DNA of 64,000 nucleotides. Source: Sinotaia quadrata. Lineage: Eukaryota; Mollusca; Gastropoda; Architaenioglossa; Viviparidae. The position numbers and the translations under genes were made by a program. Below, piece by piece: positions 38,901 through 53,900 of the stretch (position 1 is its first letter; the number at the start of each line of letters is the position of its first letter). The notes below the pieces were generated by a model. It did not search any database. It saw nothing but the letters and a program-made list of their open reading frames with translations, and had not been told where the DNA came from. Location: positions 13,731,001-13,795,000 of the forward strand of contig CM054181.1 in assembly GCA_028829895.1 (NCBI GenBank). The letters are read 5' to 3'.

Positions 38901-41900
38901 CAGTATTACATAAATATAAGCTACACTTGATCATTTATTAAAAACATTTGCCTGGACAGAGTCTTTAATTTTCAGTATTACATAAATATAAGCTACACTT
39001 GATCATTTATTGTAAACATTTGCCTGGACAAAGTCTTTAATTTTCAGTATTACATAAATATAAGCTACACTTGATCATTTATTGTAAACATTTGCCAGGA
39101 CAGAGTCTTTAATTTTCAGTATTACATAAATATAAGCTACACTTGATCATTTATTGTAAACATTTGCCAGGACAGAGTCTTTAATTTTCAGTATTACATA
39201 AATATAAGCTACACTTGATCATTTATTAAAAACATTTGCCAGGGCAGAGTCTTTAATTTTCAGTATTACATAAATATAAGCTACACTTGATCAATTATTA
39301 AAAACATTTGCCAGGACAGAGTCTTTAATTTTCAGTATTATGTAAATTATTATGTAAAGCTAAATTTGATCATTTATTGTCAATCATTATACATATATTA
39401 TAATCCTGCAGTAAGTGGGTGGTTATCTAGGACATGTTATATTTTTGACAAATTACATATAAAATATCTAATACAATAATAATATTATGTTTAGCCAACT
39501 AAATAGATAATCAGCTAGGATGTGTAATGTTTTTGCCATCATACATAGTAAATAGCTAACAAGATGCTATTTAGTGCCAACTTAATATAATCATAAGCAA
39601 CATATAATATTTTATTGTCAGTATTTCATAATAAAGCATAATGCTAGCATTAAAATATCATAGGCTAGAATGTGATCATGTATTTCCAACATAAATAGTC
39701 ATATGCAATCATGTTTTCATTTGTATTGTCAAATTAAACAGTTATAGACCAGCAATGTTCATTTGTATTGTCAAACTATTTAGTCATTTATATTGCCACC
39801 TTGAAATAATCTTAAGTCATTATCCATTTATTTGTATTGTCAAATTAAACAGTTATAGACCAGCAATGTTCATTTATATTGTCAAACTACTTAGTCATTT
39901 ATATTGCCACCTTGAAATAACCTTAAGTCATATCCATTTACTTGTATTGCCAACATTAAATAGTTAGGCCAGCATGGTTTATTTATTGCCAGTTTTAAAT
40001 TGCCATGTGCAAGCTTATTATGTTCACTTGGTGACAACATTAAATTGCTATGGACAAGCATTAGATGCTGAAATAGAAACATGTACTGCTGCTCTCTATC
40101 AATAACATTCAATATCCTAATTGTACATCTGTTCATTAATTTGAAAATGTAAGCGGATACAGGCCTATAACTTAGCTTTTTAGACATTATTAAGTCATGA
40201 TCCTCCTGTTGTTTTGTTATTGGAAACAGTCATTTGAAAATGTAAGCAGATACAGGCCTATAGCTTTTTATGACGTTATTAAGTCATGATCCTCCTGTTG
40301 TTTTGTCATTAGAAACATAAAAAAAATTCACAATAGCTGCAGATATGTAGTTGTTAATCTTTCAGAAGTATATGCATAATTGCACCGTAGTCAGTATTTA
40401 TTTACTTAATTTAATGGGTGAAGTCCGTGTTCTTCATACCAAGATGTATGTAAACCAAGTGCTATTAATGTTGATGTGCCTCTGAAACACCTTGTTTATC
40501 AGTTAAGTTGGTTTACTGGTATCCTTTTTTCTTGTTTCATTTCGTATGTTTTGCAACACTTTCTTTTTCTGAGTCAGACATTTGCTGGCTAGGTATACAT
40601 ATATAGTGCACCTTATGTATATTCACATTAGTAAATAAGTCATATAACTGTTGATAATTTGTGTCTAAATTGTAAAACATTTTTCAAGAAATTCTTACTC
40701 ATTTGAAGAATGTGTTAAGATTTTATAAGCTAACTCTTGAAAGAGCAGCTACCAAGTGCATCTCACTTTGTGTGACAGACAAATTGTTGTTAGATTGTTG
40801 TTGTTGTGCAAAGCAAAATGTACTTAGGACAGGATAACACATGATATATTTTACCAATGCAGGTGGTTTTATATACAAAACTACAGTGAAAATACATGTC
40901 AGCACAACCCAGCATGAAATTAATAATGCACACATGCACTAAAAATTGAAAATAATGACTAAAAAATATTAACTCATTTACTGATTTAGACATAACTAAT
41001 AAATGGTTTTTGTTTGCACTGCACTTCCAGAAATAATGTGGTCAGTGACACATGGTTCATAGAGATTTAATCACTTACTGTTTGTGCACCACATTAAGAG
41101 CTTAATTGCACTTGTGTTAATGAAACTGCATAAAATGGGTTTATGTGAAGCAGTTTATGACTGCAAACTTGCTATGAACTTTTATAAAATATGTTTGTCT
41201 GATTATGCACACATATACTATTTTAATATATGTATATAGGTGCATCTGACAATATGATGCAAGCCACCCACATGCATGCAAGATTATGAAATTCTCAGTA
41301 AACATTTGATTTATATGATTAGCAGACATTTTATTTAATAATCATTTACAGCTGCTAACCATTTATCTTGTTGTTTTGAGTGTGTGTATGTGTATGTATG
41401 GTTATTTATACATAGGATATAATATTAGTCGTTAGTTATTTATGTTTAAGACATTTGTTACTTCTTAGACATCCCTTATTCTTTGGTTTCTTATTTTTTT
41501 AGACACCTATTAATTGTAGTTATTTATATCTTTATGGCTGCTTAGTAACAAGTCTTCTTTATATGCAATCATTTATATACCTCATCCTTTATTTTGAGAT
41601 TAGTTATGTAATCTTTTGTTCTGTAATTATTATTAAACCAGAAAGGTTTAATTATTTACATGATAGATATCTTTTATTCTGTGGTTATCTATTTATACCA
41701 GATATATTTAATCTTTGTGGTCATTTATATAGTAGATATCAGATATTTTATTCTATGGCTATGTACTTATCATGTTTTTTATTTATTTTGTAGTTATCTA
41801 CATGTTAGATTTCTTAAATCATGGGAGGTTTTACATGCACATACAGGCACACACACACACGTGCTTCACCCCCAACCCAGAAATTTTTTATTCTGTGGTT

Positions 41901-44900
41901 ATTTACATACCAGATATATTTATTGTGTTCCTGTTTGCATATCCAGTATATTTTAATCTTAAATGTGATTATTTCTGTATTGTTACTTTTAAATTTTAAT
42001 TTTAGTTTAAAGATTTTAATATTATAACTTTATTCTTTCATTTACTAAATGTATAGATGATTCCATCCATGTTTAAAAAGTTTGCTGTATCTTTATTATA
42101 ATATTTGGCTGCTTATAATTAAAGAAAACATTTTTGTTGTTGAAATTGTTAAATTGTTTTAATTTGTTAGAAAATACTTACTGCATATGCTGAAGATACG
42201 AATAGGTGATATTATATATTTTTTTAAATGCTAAAGTTTACATAATTATTATAATATGTACACTAAAGATGATATCTACAAAACTTACCTCAGTACAAGA
42301 ATTAATCTTATTATCATCAGTCTGATTAAAATACTTTGTAAGCCAATCAAATCCTAAACCTTACTTAACCAATCAGACGTCCTATACCTTACTTAACCAA
42401 TCATCTGTCCTATAACTTACTTTGCCAATCAATGTATATTAAGCTGTGTTTCCTTGAAATATCTTTTAATTAGAATTAATGTGAAGCTATAACTTTACTA
42501 TTACTATTTTTAATACTCTGAACTGTCAGAATCATAAATTTTGTTTTAGGCTGAGCCCAGAAATCTACATGAAACGGCCGATTGTGGATGGTGATCACTG
42601 GAGACTGGACACCATTCTTGAGAGAAAAGCTGTGAGAAACATTTGCAACTCCTGTTATTAAGTTCCTTTCTAAAGATTAATTCTGAGAGAAAAGATATGA
42701 GAAACAGCTAAAGTTCCAAGATTTTCTAAGTTCAACTTATCATGCATATAATACAAAATATAATTATTTTTATTATTTGCTATGTGCTACCCATTTTAAA
42801 AAAACAAACATTTGTAGCACCATTTTCTACAGAAATCTGCACTGCCTCTTTATTAATCATTTGCAACTGCATTCATATTTGTTTTTGCACTGTTGACTCT
42901 ACTGATGTTCTGTTTCACTAGCACTGCAAGCTCCACTTCACTAGCACTCCATAACTGTACTTCACTAACACTCCAACTCCACATCAAAAGTACCCCATAG
43001 CTCTACTTCACTAGCACTCCAAGCTCCACCCCACTAGCACTCCATAGCTATACTTCACTAGCACTCACAAGCTCTGTTTCACAAGCACTCTATAGCTCCA
43101 CTCCACTTGCATTCTCTATCTTGGTTTGGATCATCATTGCCCTAACAACCAGTGGTATATCCTGGTAGTTAAACAATAGAGTGCATTTAGGATACAGTAA
43201 CACTGATCAGTACCATTGCCCTTAAACTTGTTTACTTCCTGGTAGAATGGAGTTATGATACCAACACACCTAGTTACTGGTTATGATTATTATTATTTAA
43301 TTAATCATCCATAACTAATTACAAGTGATGAAAATCTTAATTTATGTTAATAATTTTCCACCAGACACCATTTGTCTCTCTCACTTGGTGGATATATGGG
43401 CACTGTAAACCTATTCTCTCTTCCACAACATTAAATCAAATGTTTACTGTCAATATTTCCATAGGCGGAAAAATTCTTACTAAAGGAGAAGACAAACCCT
43501 TCTTTAATCTATATTTAGTGAACCGCCATCCACCCGCTTTCTTCTCCAACATAATGTTATCAGTATGTGTAAGAAGGTCAATAAATTTAACAATAAATTT
43601 ATTAAATCAACAATCAAATATATATATAAAAAACAAATAAAATGAAAAAGATTACTTGACATCAATAATTCCACAAAATCACATTTGAATAATTTTAATA
43701 TCTATACAGTCTTATATACTAAAACACAATTCAACAATTTAGTGTCAATATAAATCACAGGATAGTTTGTAATCAGAGAAAAGAAATGGAGTTATTAGAG
43801 AAAAGTGATAATAGTTTGTACATAACCTGATGTCTCAATAGTCTTTCTCTTGCTTTTTGTAACAAAGCCACAAGTTTATTGTTTCACATTATATCAGTTC
43901 CATGCGATTCCCTCCTCACATTGTAGATCATTGATTCGCTGCTATTCTGTCAAGGCTAACCTGGTGCTCCTTTGCCTTATTACCTCCCTCAAGCAAAACA
44001 ACAATTGTAGTAATTTCCAGTAACTTCCTTGCTCGATGTAGTCAGCATTCCTTGCCACCGTAATTAATGGAGTGTAGTGTATTCCTTACACTTACACAAT
44101 GCAGTAGATACTTCTCATGTCTACCACGGTTGTAGTGGTTTATAATCAGTAAACCAGGATATTCAGATAAAACAAGGACATGCTGCTTTTTACCTGTTAA
44201 ATATAATCAGGGAACAACACTAAGTTTCCACTTTATTCCTTTTTAACTCCATTCTTTCTTACATTCAAGTCTCAATTTACAGTTTCCTGCAACAGTATTT
44301 ATTAAGAGCGGGGTTCACTAGAAACAATGTCAAGTGCTTATCATACCACATATAAACATCATAGTTCATAATTTGTAGTAATAATATTCTACTCAAATAA
44401 TACATCTCTATGTAAAATGCAAGTGTAACACATCAGTGGCAAAAATGCATGTAAGTCCAATCTCTCTCAATCACTTAACTCATCATTTTGCTAATGGCCA
44501 ACCTTTCATGACCAGACTTCTTGCCACATCAAATTCAAGTGATTAGACAATAGAATTCTCTACAGCAGGTAAACTTTTGATCTCAGCTCATTGGCTGGTC
44601 TCATTCTCATACATCTTAACCATTGGATAATAAAACTACTCATCCATTTGGAACTGATTTAGATTGCATCAGCAATTTCTAGCATATTCTCAACTCAAGT
44701 GTTTCCTCCAACTCTGACACTTACAAAATTACCATTATGGTGCTTAAAGTTGGGTTCCTTTGACAATTTAACAATTTATATAACAATTAAGTCTAGAAAT
44801 TTACTCCACCACAGGAATGTAGTCATGGTACAGTTTTGCTGAAGAGATGGATGTCTACTGTGACTGTGATTTTAAAATCAAAACGTTCACGGAAAGAATG

Positions 44901-47900
44901 GAATGGCAGCATGTTTCAGTGTTGTAGGTGGCACCATTATCATAAGACCCAGTATTATTTCTTGTATTACAAGAATGAGTTGCTGATTTGATACAATAAA
45001 CTGATCGCAGTACCATCTTTATGAACTTTTGGTATGCCTCTTTAATAATAGTTTGAAAAATATATTAAAACTACTCAAATAATTGTGCTTATAGATTATT
45101 GTTCTATTCATTTACCATGTATTTTAAAGTGTACTTAAAAAATGTTATAAGATTTATAGTTTATTTATTTTCATAACACCCCCAAAACATGGAAATTGCC
45201 TATTTGCCTGATTCCAAATTCAGCAGCAAAGCCTGGTGTTTATTAAAAAGTGCCCTTTAGGCCTACTGCTGAGGTGTGCTGAGAGTGAGTTTTTAACATC
45301 TTGTTACAGAAACAAGGTGTGAAGGTGTTCATTCTTCTGTACAAAGAAATTGAGGCAACTCTCATGATTAAAAGTATTTACAGCAAGCAGATTTTGATGG
45401 GTAAACACGAGAACATTAAGGTAAATGATGAGCTGTGTGTGATCTTTCTGTTGCCTAAATTTTGTTTGATTGTACCCATCATTCTTTCTCTGGCTTCTAT
45501 GTCTCTTCTTAACATTTTTCTCTGCATACTCTTATTTACATGTAATTTAATCCATCTCTTTTGATCTTGTATATCTTTTGCCTTTCTCTCCATCTATATC
45601 CATTTTTCTTCATTTAATCAAGTGTATCCTTAAGCTAACCTATGAAGAAGATGACTGATCAGTTATGAGATGAATCCTATTAAGAATGTGATGACTGATT
45701 AGTTATGAGATGAATCCTATTAAGAATATGCTGACTGATTAGTTATGAGATAAATCCTACAACTCATTTACAGACAGGACAGAACTAGGGATATATTTAT
45801 CTCATTTAATAGGCCTTAGTACTAGAATCATAGAAGGCGCATAATTTATTTTCAGAATAAATAATGTCCATTTTCCTAAGTTTGTTAAAGATAAACAGTC
45901 TAATCATTTATGGGGGGAAAAAAATTATGATAGCATTCAACTCTCATTTAGTCAAGCGACTAAAAAATAATAGCAGCATTAGATGATGCATATAATAATC
46001 CAGGCTTTTATAATTTAAAAAAAAAAAGGATATCACAATTAAAATAATATGGGTTCCAGTGCACATTCCTGTAATAAATGATGAAAAGGCAGATAAGTTA
46101 ATGAAAAGTAGTTTGAAAACCTTTATAGTATTAGACAAATATCTTTCCTAAACACAGATCACTTGACCCATTTATTGATGGTGGTGAACAAAATGCATAT
46201 AGAAAATCACAGATGAAAAGCATAATTTTCTAGCTAGCAACTGGCCAGATGGAAAAAAAAAAATCAACAAGCTTCATATCTCCATAACTCTATAACTCCC
46301 ACATAATTATAACCAAATAGTACTGTGTATAATAAAACATTAAATGTTATACATTAAAATTAAACAGGATATGGAGTAGACAATATATATTTGTTAGCTA
46401 AAGGGTTTAGCCAGAAACTGTCTTGTGAATCACAACATTATAAATGTTACACATTAAAATTAAACAGGGTATGGAGTAGGCAATATATATTTGTTAGCTA
46501 AAGGGCTTAGCCAGAAACTATCTTGTGAATCACAACATTAAAAAGTAGAAGAGAATCCAACACTGACTAAATTTAGACAGTGAAATAACTAGATATGAAC
46601 GAGAAGTGATATAGATGTTGGCTAAATTTAGAACCTTATTAAAGAATGTGTCCTTATTAAAGAATGTGTCCTTATTAAAGAATAGGACCAGAAAGCAATT
46701 AATTCACAAGATTTTAAAATGAAAATATTTCTTGCAAAATATAAATAGTTTATTAAATCTTCCAAAAGACATTGATGTTAGTTTTGTTCCAGTCAGTTAA
46801 TAAAATTTATGATTAGCTACTGCTCACATCTCTACAAGCATTATACAATAGTATAGATATTTAGTAACAAATAAGTTAGTAAACTAACACTGGATAAGGA
46901 TAATTTTAAAAAAGATAAAATTAGTAGTTCAAAACAAAACCGTGACTTAAAAAAAGGCAGAGAGATGATGGACTGACTACCTGTTTGTGCACCAACAAAT
47001 GCTACACCTGCTTTCATGGAATGTGCATTGTTTGTGTCTTTCCATCATGTCCACCCCTCTCATTCTTCTCTTTCTCCTTCACACAGCTAAAAAACTATTG
47101 TTTTCTGAGTTTTTTTTATATTTATCTAATGTTGTGTGTATGATGGCTTATTGTCATGACATTATGTCCTATTTATGTCATCACATTTAAAATTTTAAAA
47201 CTTAAACATTTGCACATATCATTAAAGCATATATATTAATATTATAACACTTCTTTTATTTTTTATTTTGTCTTATTTGTAATAATCTTTTGGGATCCTG
47301 TAATTCAGGTTTTACGACACCCAGATCACATTCCTGGTAAAGGGATACTGCTTTGGGCCCATCATGAAAAGCTGGTTGCAGTTGATCAGCAGATAGCTTT
47401 CATAGGTGGTATTGACTTGTGCTATGGACGCTGGGATGACGCAGAGCACAAGTAATTATGTTCTTATGTCAGTTGCATGGGTCATTGCAGCATTATTCTC
47501 AATGAAAGATCAACATTAAATATTTCTGTTCCACATTCCTTTCGATTGAAACCACATTTACTTACTTGTCACTGATTTGTTTCCTTATGCAATGGTGATA
47601 TCTCTCTTGCAGTTATATGTAACAAAACTGACCACTCAGATGTATTTTAAGCTTACTCTTTGCTCTCACACTTTGCAAAACTTGTGTAAACTAATAGACT
47701 GCTTTGATTTTAAACTTACTCTGCTCCCACACTTTGCCAAACGTGTGTAAATAAATAGACTGTTTTAATTTTAAACTTACTCTGCTCTCACACTTTGCCA
47801 AACTTGTGTAAATTGATAGACTATGTTTTGATTTTAAACTTACTTTGCTTTCACACTTTGCCAACCTTAAAATGTAAATTATTATAATGTATTATAAACT

Positions 47901-50900
47901 TTGATTTTAAACTTACTTTCTGCTCTCATGCTTTGAACTTAAATTGTAAATTTTTATACTGTGTTGAGTTTAAATGTGATTCACCAGCTTAGAATTAAAT
48001 TTCTAAATCAATGGTGTAAAATAATAAATAAGAGCTTTACCACAGTAAGTTTGATTACAATAAAATCAGCAGGTTTTCAAAATATGTAGTTTTGATTTAT
48101 ATATATCTCAAAATTCTCTCATTTAAAACTTAAAAATAATGATGAATAAGTGAGCATATACATAGACTGTCATTGGTTCTTACCAGGGTAATGTTTGTTA
48201 CAGCTGTATTTTTGTTTTGCTTTTTTAATATGAAAGTGAGATAAAAAAATGTTTTTCTTTACTCTGACTTTGCAGATGTGTCATGAGTTGATTTTGTTTA
48301 TGTCACCTGGTTTATAAGTGCAGAGTCTAGAGTTCATATTACACTTATCTTAATTTTTGGGGTTCCAGACTCATAGATCTTGGTTCTATCCAGCTCAACT
48401 GTCCACCCAGCTCTCCCTACCCTTCATCCGTCAGCACTCGGTGTGAGGATTCCAACATAACCGATATAACAGAGGTTTGTTGGAGGAATGTTTGTTTATT
48501 TGATAAGGAAAGTACTACTACATAGTGTGCATTTTCTTATCCCAGTTTACCTAGATGTCAATAGAATCTTCATTGTTATTCTAGGCTTTTTGGCATTGAC
48601 CTATTTTTATATACAGAAACATTGTAATTTACTTTCCCACTGCCCTGTCATAGAGAATCATTGTTACATTATTATTTACTTTCTCACTGCCCTACTTTCA
48701 TAAAGAGAAACGTTTTTATGTTAGTCTTAAGACACAATGAAAACAGAAAAAAAATGATTTGAATTCATTTTCCCTTACAGGCAGAGAATTTGATTTGCTT
48801 GTTTTAAGTTTCCTGACAATCTCGTGGACTTTCTGTTCCTACTTACACATTAGATTGTTTGCCCTTGATATTGTTCATAATTACACTGTCTAATAGGTTT
48901 ATTTAGTTTCTGTTCAAAACAGAAACATTTATTATGACTTAAGACATAGATAATTGAAAGGATGGTATCTGTAAAATTTGACTAAATTGTCATGACTATC
49001 ACACATTGTCACATGATTAAATTATGCAAGTATCACAGGCATAGAGTGATGTTAACATTGAAGACCATAGACTGAAACTAGTGATGTTAACATTAGAGAC
49101 CATAGACAGGCAGTTAGAATTGCAGCAATTTAGCACTATGGGTCAAAGACAGATTTACTAAAGGTTAGCACTGTGGATCATAGAAAGGGAGAATTTTCAC
49201 TGTATTTGGATATTAGGTAGAAATGATAATGATCTTTAGAATGCTTTCAAAATAAGGGACTATCATGTCAGAATATCTTGGCACTAAAACCAACCACAGT
49301 TGTAATTAAAATAATTATTTCTTTGCACAATAGTGTTTTACTGCCTTTCTGTTTTGTTTCTTCAGGTAACAGAAGATTTAAAAGGGGTGGACAGTCCTGC
49401 CTTCAGACGAACCTGTGTTCCACAGGTGAATGAGCCACAGGTTTCCAAAGCTACTGGTGTGGCGCTTTCGGATATTGACCTCAAAGCTGCTTCTTCTGAA
49501 GATATCGAACCAGGCACAACTAAGAAAGACTCGAGTTCGAGTAAAATTCCAAGGGAGGCTGCAGGGAAGGTGGGCAAAGGCAACCAGCATGTATTTGCTA
49601 ATGTGGTTTTGAACTCAAACAGTGAGGAGTTATCTTTTGAGAAATGTGAAAATGGAGGCAATCCACATATGGAATTGACTGACAAGTCTGTTAGTAATTC
49701 AGCAATGCCAGGACAGAATGCTGATAGTGATATGACTCAAAATGCATCAGGGGGAGACAATCCTAAAAAGCATTTGTGGGGAAATAAACCTTCTCCTCTT
49801 CGACTTAAGATTCCCCAGCAAGATACAATTGATGAAAGCAGCAACTCCTCTATAGAGAATTCCTCAGAAAGCGAAAATGCTGGTGATGCTAATGACCCCA
49901 AAGTAGACACAGTTAACTTCTTCAGGCAAGAAAATGTGCCACCCCTTGAAAATGGTGTAAATGGTGTCAAACTCCGCTCAAATAAAGACACGACTACCAA
50001 CATTTCAGAAACACCACACACGGGTTTGGAAGCCAATGATGCCCACTTCTTTCGTCGGGAACATCCGCAGTCAGCCCCTCCTAATTTTGGTGAAATTGGA
50101 CATGATGAACATGACGGCTTTCGAAAAACAAAGAGTGCAGCTGGCCTGTGGAAAAAACTTACAAGAATGCATGAGGAAAATAACAATCAGGAGAGCCAAA
50201 CAAGTAACACAGAGCAGGAAGACAGTGAAAGCAACTTGGCTCGAAGGTAAAGAACATAATGCAGATCATGAAAAAAATAATGTAGTCTTGTAAATTTTTA
50301 GAATTGTGCTCTCAGCAAGGGTTTTTTTAGGGATAAAAACAGCCTCAAGACTGAAACTACTAGTACTACAAAACAGCAACACTGATGCCACACAATATTT
50401 AAAAGGCTATAAATAGTTTATGATATTGAGTTAACAATAAGGATGTAGAGAAACCACTTCGTAATAAATAGCATAAGATGTATGAAGATGTGCTGTGAAG
50501 GTATTCTGAGAATAATTTTCATACTGCGAAAGTATTCTAAGAAAATATATTTTGCTGTCAGAGTATTCTGAGAGCTTATGTTGTGCTGCAAAGGTATTCT
50601 GAAAATGTATGTCATGCTGCTAAGGTATTCTAAAAATATATTATACTTATGCATATTTAAAAACAACATCAAACTATGTCATTCATAAACCTAAACTTGG
50701 ACAAGTGCTATATATTTTGCAATATCGATTTCATGGACTCTCTGATATTCTATTTTTAATTTACAGTTTTTCTCACCAATCATGCTTCTCTTAGCTGTAT
50801 GCAGATATCTTTCTAAATTTTCTCAATGACACCGAACCTTTTATTTACATCATATCATTTGACTCACACTACCACTTCAATTTCCAATTAATTTGAAAGT

Positions 50901-53900
50901 TAAAAATTTTCAGGCAATAAAATTAACAGTTTTAATAAAAATATTATTTTTTCACAGAATTGACCATTTGCAGATGAAAAGAATATTGAATGTTGTTTTA
51001 ATATATTATCACTATGTTGTTGGATTATTTATAACAATGAAACTTAAAGAAAATGGCTGTATGTATGCATGTAACAAAAAGAGATGCCATTTTTCAGTTC
51101 AGAAAGAATTTGTATTACAAATAATTACAAAATAAATAACCATATTCTTGCAACTAACTTAAGTATCTCTGACGTCAGTTCTGAATACACATGATATTTC
51201 AGTGTTTTATTTTTAAGAAAACGCATTTCAAATGGACCCACCCTTTGTGGTACATTGCCCAGTATAAGGATACCGTTTCTGTTATTAGTGGTGAGATAAT
51301 TGTGATACTGTTTGTTATTAGTTGTGAGATAAGTGTAAATACTGTTTATGTTATTATGTATAATGCATTTTCATATTCTACAGTAAATTTAAATAATCTA
51401 TGTATGCTTTTTAAAATTACTTTTGTTGCACAGGAGATGGAAAATGGTGTTCAATGTAAGAAAATTTGAATCTGTTGTCCAGCGCACACAAAAGCCAGAG
51501 AAAATACCACAGGACTTGCTTACGGGTTTGCCTCAAGATAAAAGAGTATGTTAAAACCTAAAATTTCACTTTTATTGGCACAATTATTAAAGAGTGAGTC
51601 AGAACCTAACATTTCAGTTTTGTTGGCGTAGTTATTACAGAGTAAGTCAGAACCTAAAATTTCAGTTTTATTGATTAAGTCATTAAGGAATAACTTCAAT
51701 AAGCCCTGCCTTTAACTTCGCAGCTATTTGCAGTTTTTATCTACCATTGCAAATCAATGAGACAATCTATTGTGCTTTAATGATCACTAAAGAAACAGAA
51801 AAATTAAATATGCAAATGTGAATCCTTGCCATTTTTTCTGCTGATAGTTATCTATCTTGAGATCAGATTTCCCCTCCCACCAATAAATTCATTTACATGT
51901 ATTAACAATTAAAACCATTCTCTCTATATAACTTTTTAAAATGAAACAAAATAATATATTCTAGGAGTCTGACCACATTTAACATTCTAATTCCTAAAAC
52001 AATAAAAGAAGAAAAAAAATTAATTGCTATTTAAAACAGTGTGTTTAAGTTACAAACCTCTCTTTTACTTTCACTGTCTCGTCACAACTTTTTGAGAATA
52101 ACTGTAAAAGTCTGACTACATTTAACATTTTGATTGCTAAAGAAATAAAAGAAGAAAAAATCAATAGCTATTTAAAATAGTGTGTTTAAGTTACAAACAT
52201 CTCTCTCTCTCTTTTTCTTATACTATTAAGAAATTGACAGTATATGCATATTCTTTAGTATACCCAGAGAACAGTACAGATGCTGACCATAAAAAATGTA
52301 AATATGTATTTTGATGGAATTATATTTTTTCTTTTCAAAGCAAAGTCAGTTCCCGGGTCATAAGATGCATCTGAAATTTCGATCTGACCGCAAAGCAAAC
52401 TTTGGCGACAAAAGACCAGTTAGTGGCAACCTGTAAGTACAACAAAGCATAGCCTGTTTCCATTACTTTCTTGAATTTCTCTCTCATATCCACTGGTTTA
52501 TTATAAGCTGTCATATAAAAGTAATTTTTATAATATTTTGATTTTTGATAGATTTGTTAATTTACAAAATTAAGCTAGAAAGCAGCAACAGAAGAGAAAA
52601 TAATTGCATCTGACCATTTTGTTACTTTGTTGCAGCCTTGTGTTGGAAGAATAGATTCATCAGTAATGTAGATTTGCTGCATTTATTAATAATAGAATAT
52701 TTCCACTACATAAAGCAATTTGCAGATTCAGAAAATAAAGACACCCTGCAGACTAACTTAGGCACCCCAAGCTCACAAACCCACCACGTAAAAAATATAA
52801 CTCATAAAACTGCGAGAAATCTGAAAATTAGATCGAAGCATCCACTTCTGAGATGGGTCTTTTAGCTAATGATGGAGTTATGTGGAATGGGCAAAGTAAA
52901 ATTAACTGGCTATAGCATTTAATTCTACTGAAAATGAGTATTGACTAGCTATAGTATTTAATTCCTACTGAAAATGAGTATTGACTAGCTATAGTATTTA
53001 ATTCCTACTGAAAATGAGTATTGACTTGGCTATAGCATTTAATTCCTACTGAAAATGAGTATTGACTAGCTATAGCATTTAATTCCTACTGAAAATGAGT
53101 ATTGACTAGCTATAGCATTTAATTCTATTGAAAATGAGTATTGACTAGCTATAGCATTTAATTCTACTGAAAATGAGTATTGACTAGCTATAGCATTTAA
53201 TTCTACTGAAAATGAGTATTGACTAGCTATAGCATTTAATTCTACTGAAAATGAGTATTGAGCATATCATACAATTCTTGCTGCACATTAGTGTTGTATA
53301 CTTTAGACTGACAGTAGCAAAAATAGTTTAGCTATTTACATTTACAAGTATCCTGTAGTGCCATTGTTACACTTAAAGTAGTTTACAATGTTAATTGTTA
53401 TAGGAAAAGAAGTTGACCATTTTCAGCAACGCCAACAACAAAATATCTATCCCTCCTCCTATTAACTCACAAATCTCAGTCACTGCACACTTTTGGCCTC
53501 ACCACCACCACAACACATATCTTCTGTGTTGTTTCTTTAAGATACAGATTGAAAACAGAACCGAACCCTTAGAGCAAGAACCATTGTTTTATACTTCAAG
53601 AATCCAAACTAAAAGTAAACATAAACAGTATACAGTCAGCAGTATGTTCGGCTTTAAGTCCAACTGAGCTCACTCTCCTTGGTTGTATCTCATTCTCATT
53701 GCCTACTGATATTTTCAGAAAACAAAGTAGTATAAAGAATAGAGAGAGGCTTGCTGATAATTCTGAAACAGTTTTAACACAGACTGCATATACCTGCAGA
53801 TATCAATAGAAACAGAGACAACGGTTCTTATGTTGATGTAGTAAGCCGTGAGCCTTTTAAGGGTGTCAGTCTCTAAACGTTAAAAGCCTCCAAATCATAT

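Larger units (their letters stand above)
34126..42549 (+). other. PLD intron 9 (8.4 kb), dominated by tandem arrays
   Basis: Between the GTGAGT donor and TGTTTTAG acceptor at least seven unrelated arrays follow one another (listed separately), covering more than a third of the intron. The rest is AT-rich with no coding signal. A TTAGGG-type stretch at 34438-34456 has about three repeats only. Confidence 0.9.
42632..45309 (+). other. PLD intron 10 (2.68 kb)
   Basis: Over half is the dispersed element (43279-44814); a short array lies at 42905-43110. Nothing else recognised. Confidence 0.9.
45421..47308 (+). other. PLD intron 11 (1.89 kb)
   Basis: Three small arrays (45640, 46335, 46635) in AT-rich sequence; no coding signal. 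Confidence 0.88.
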
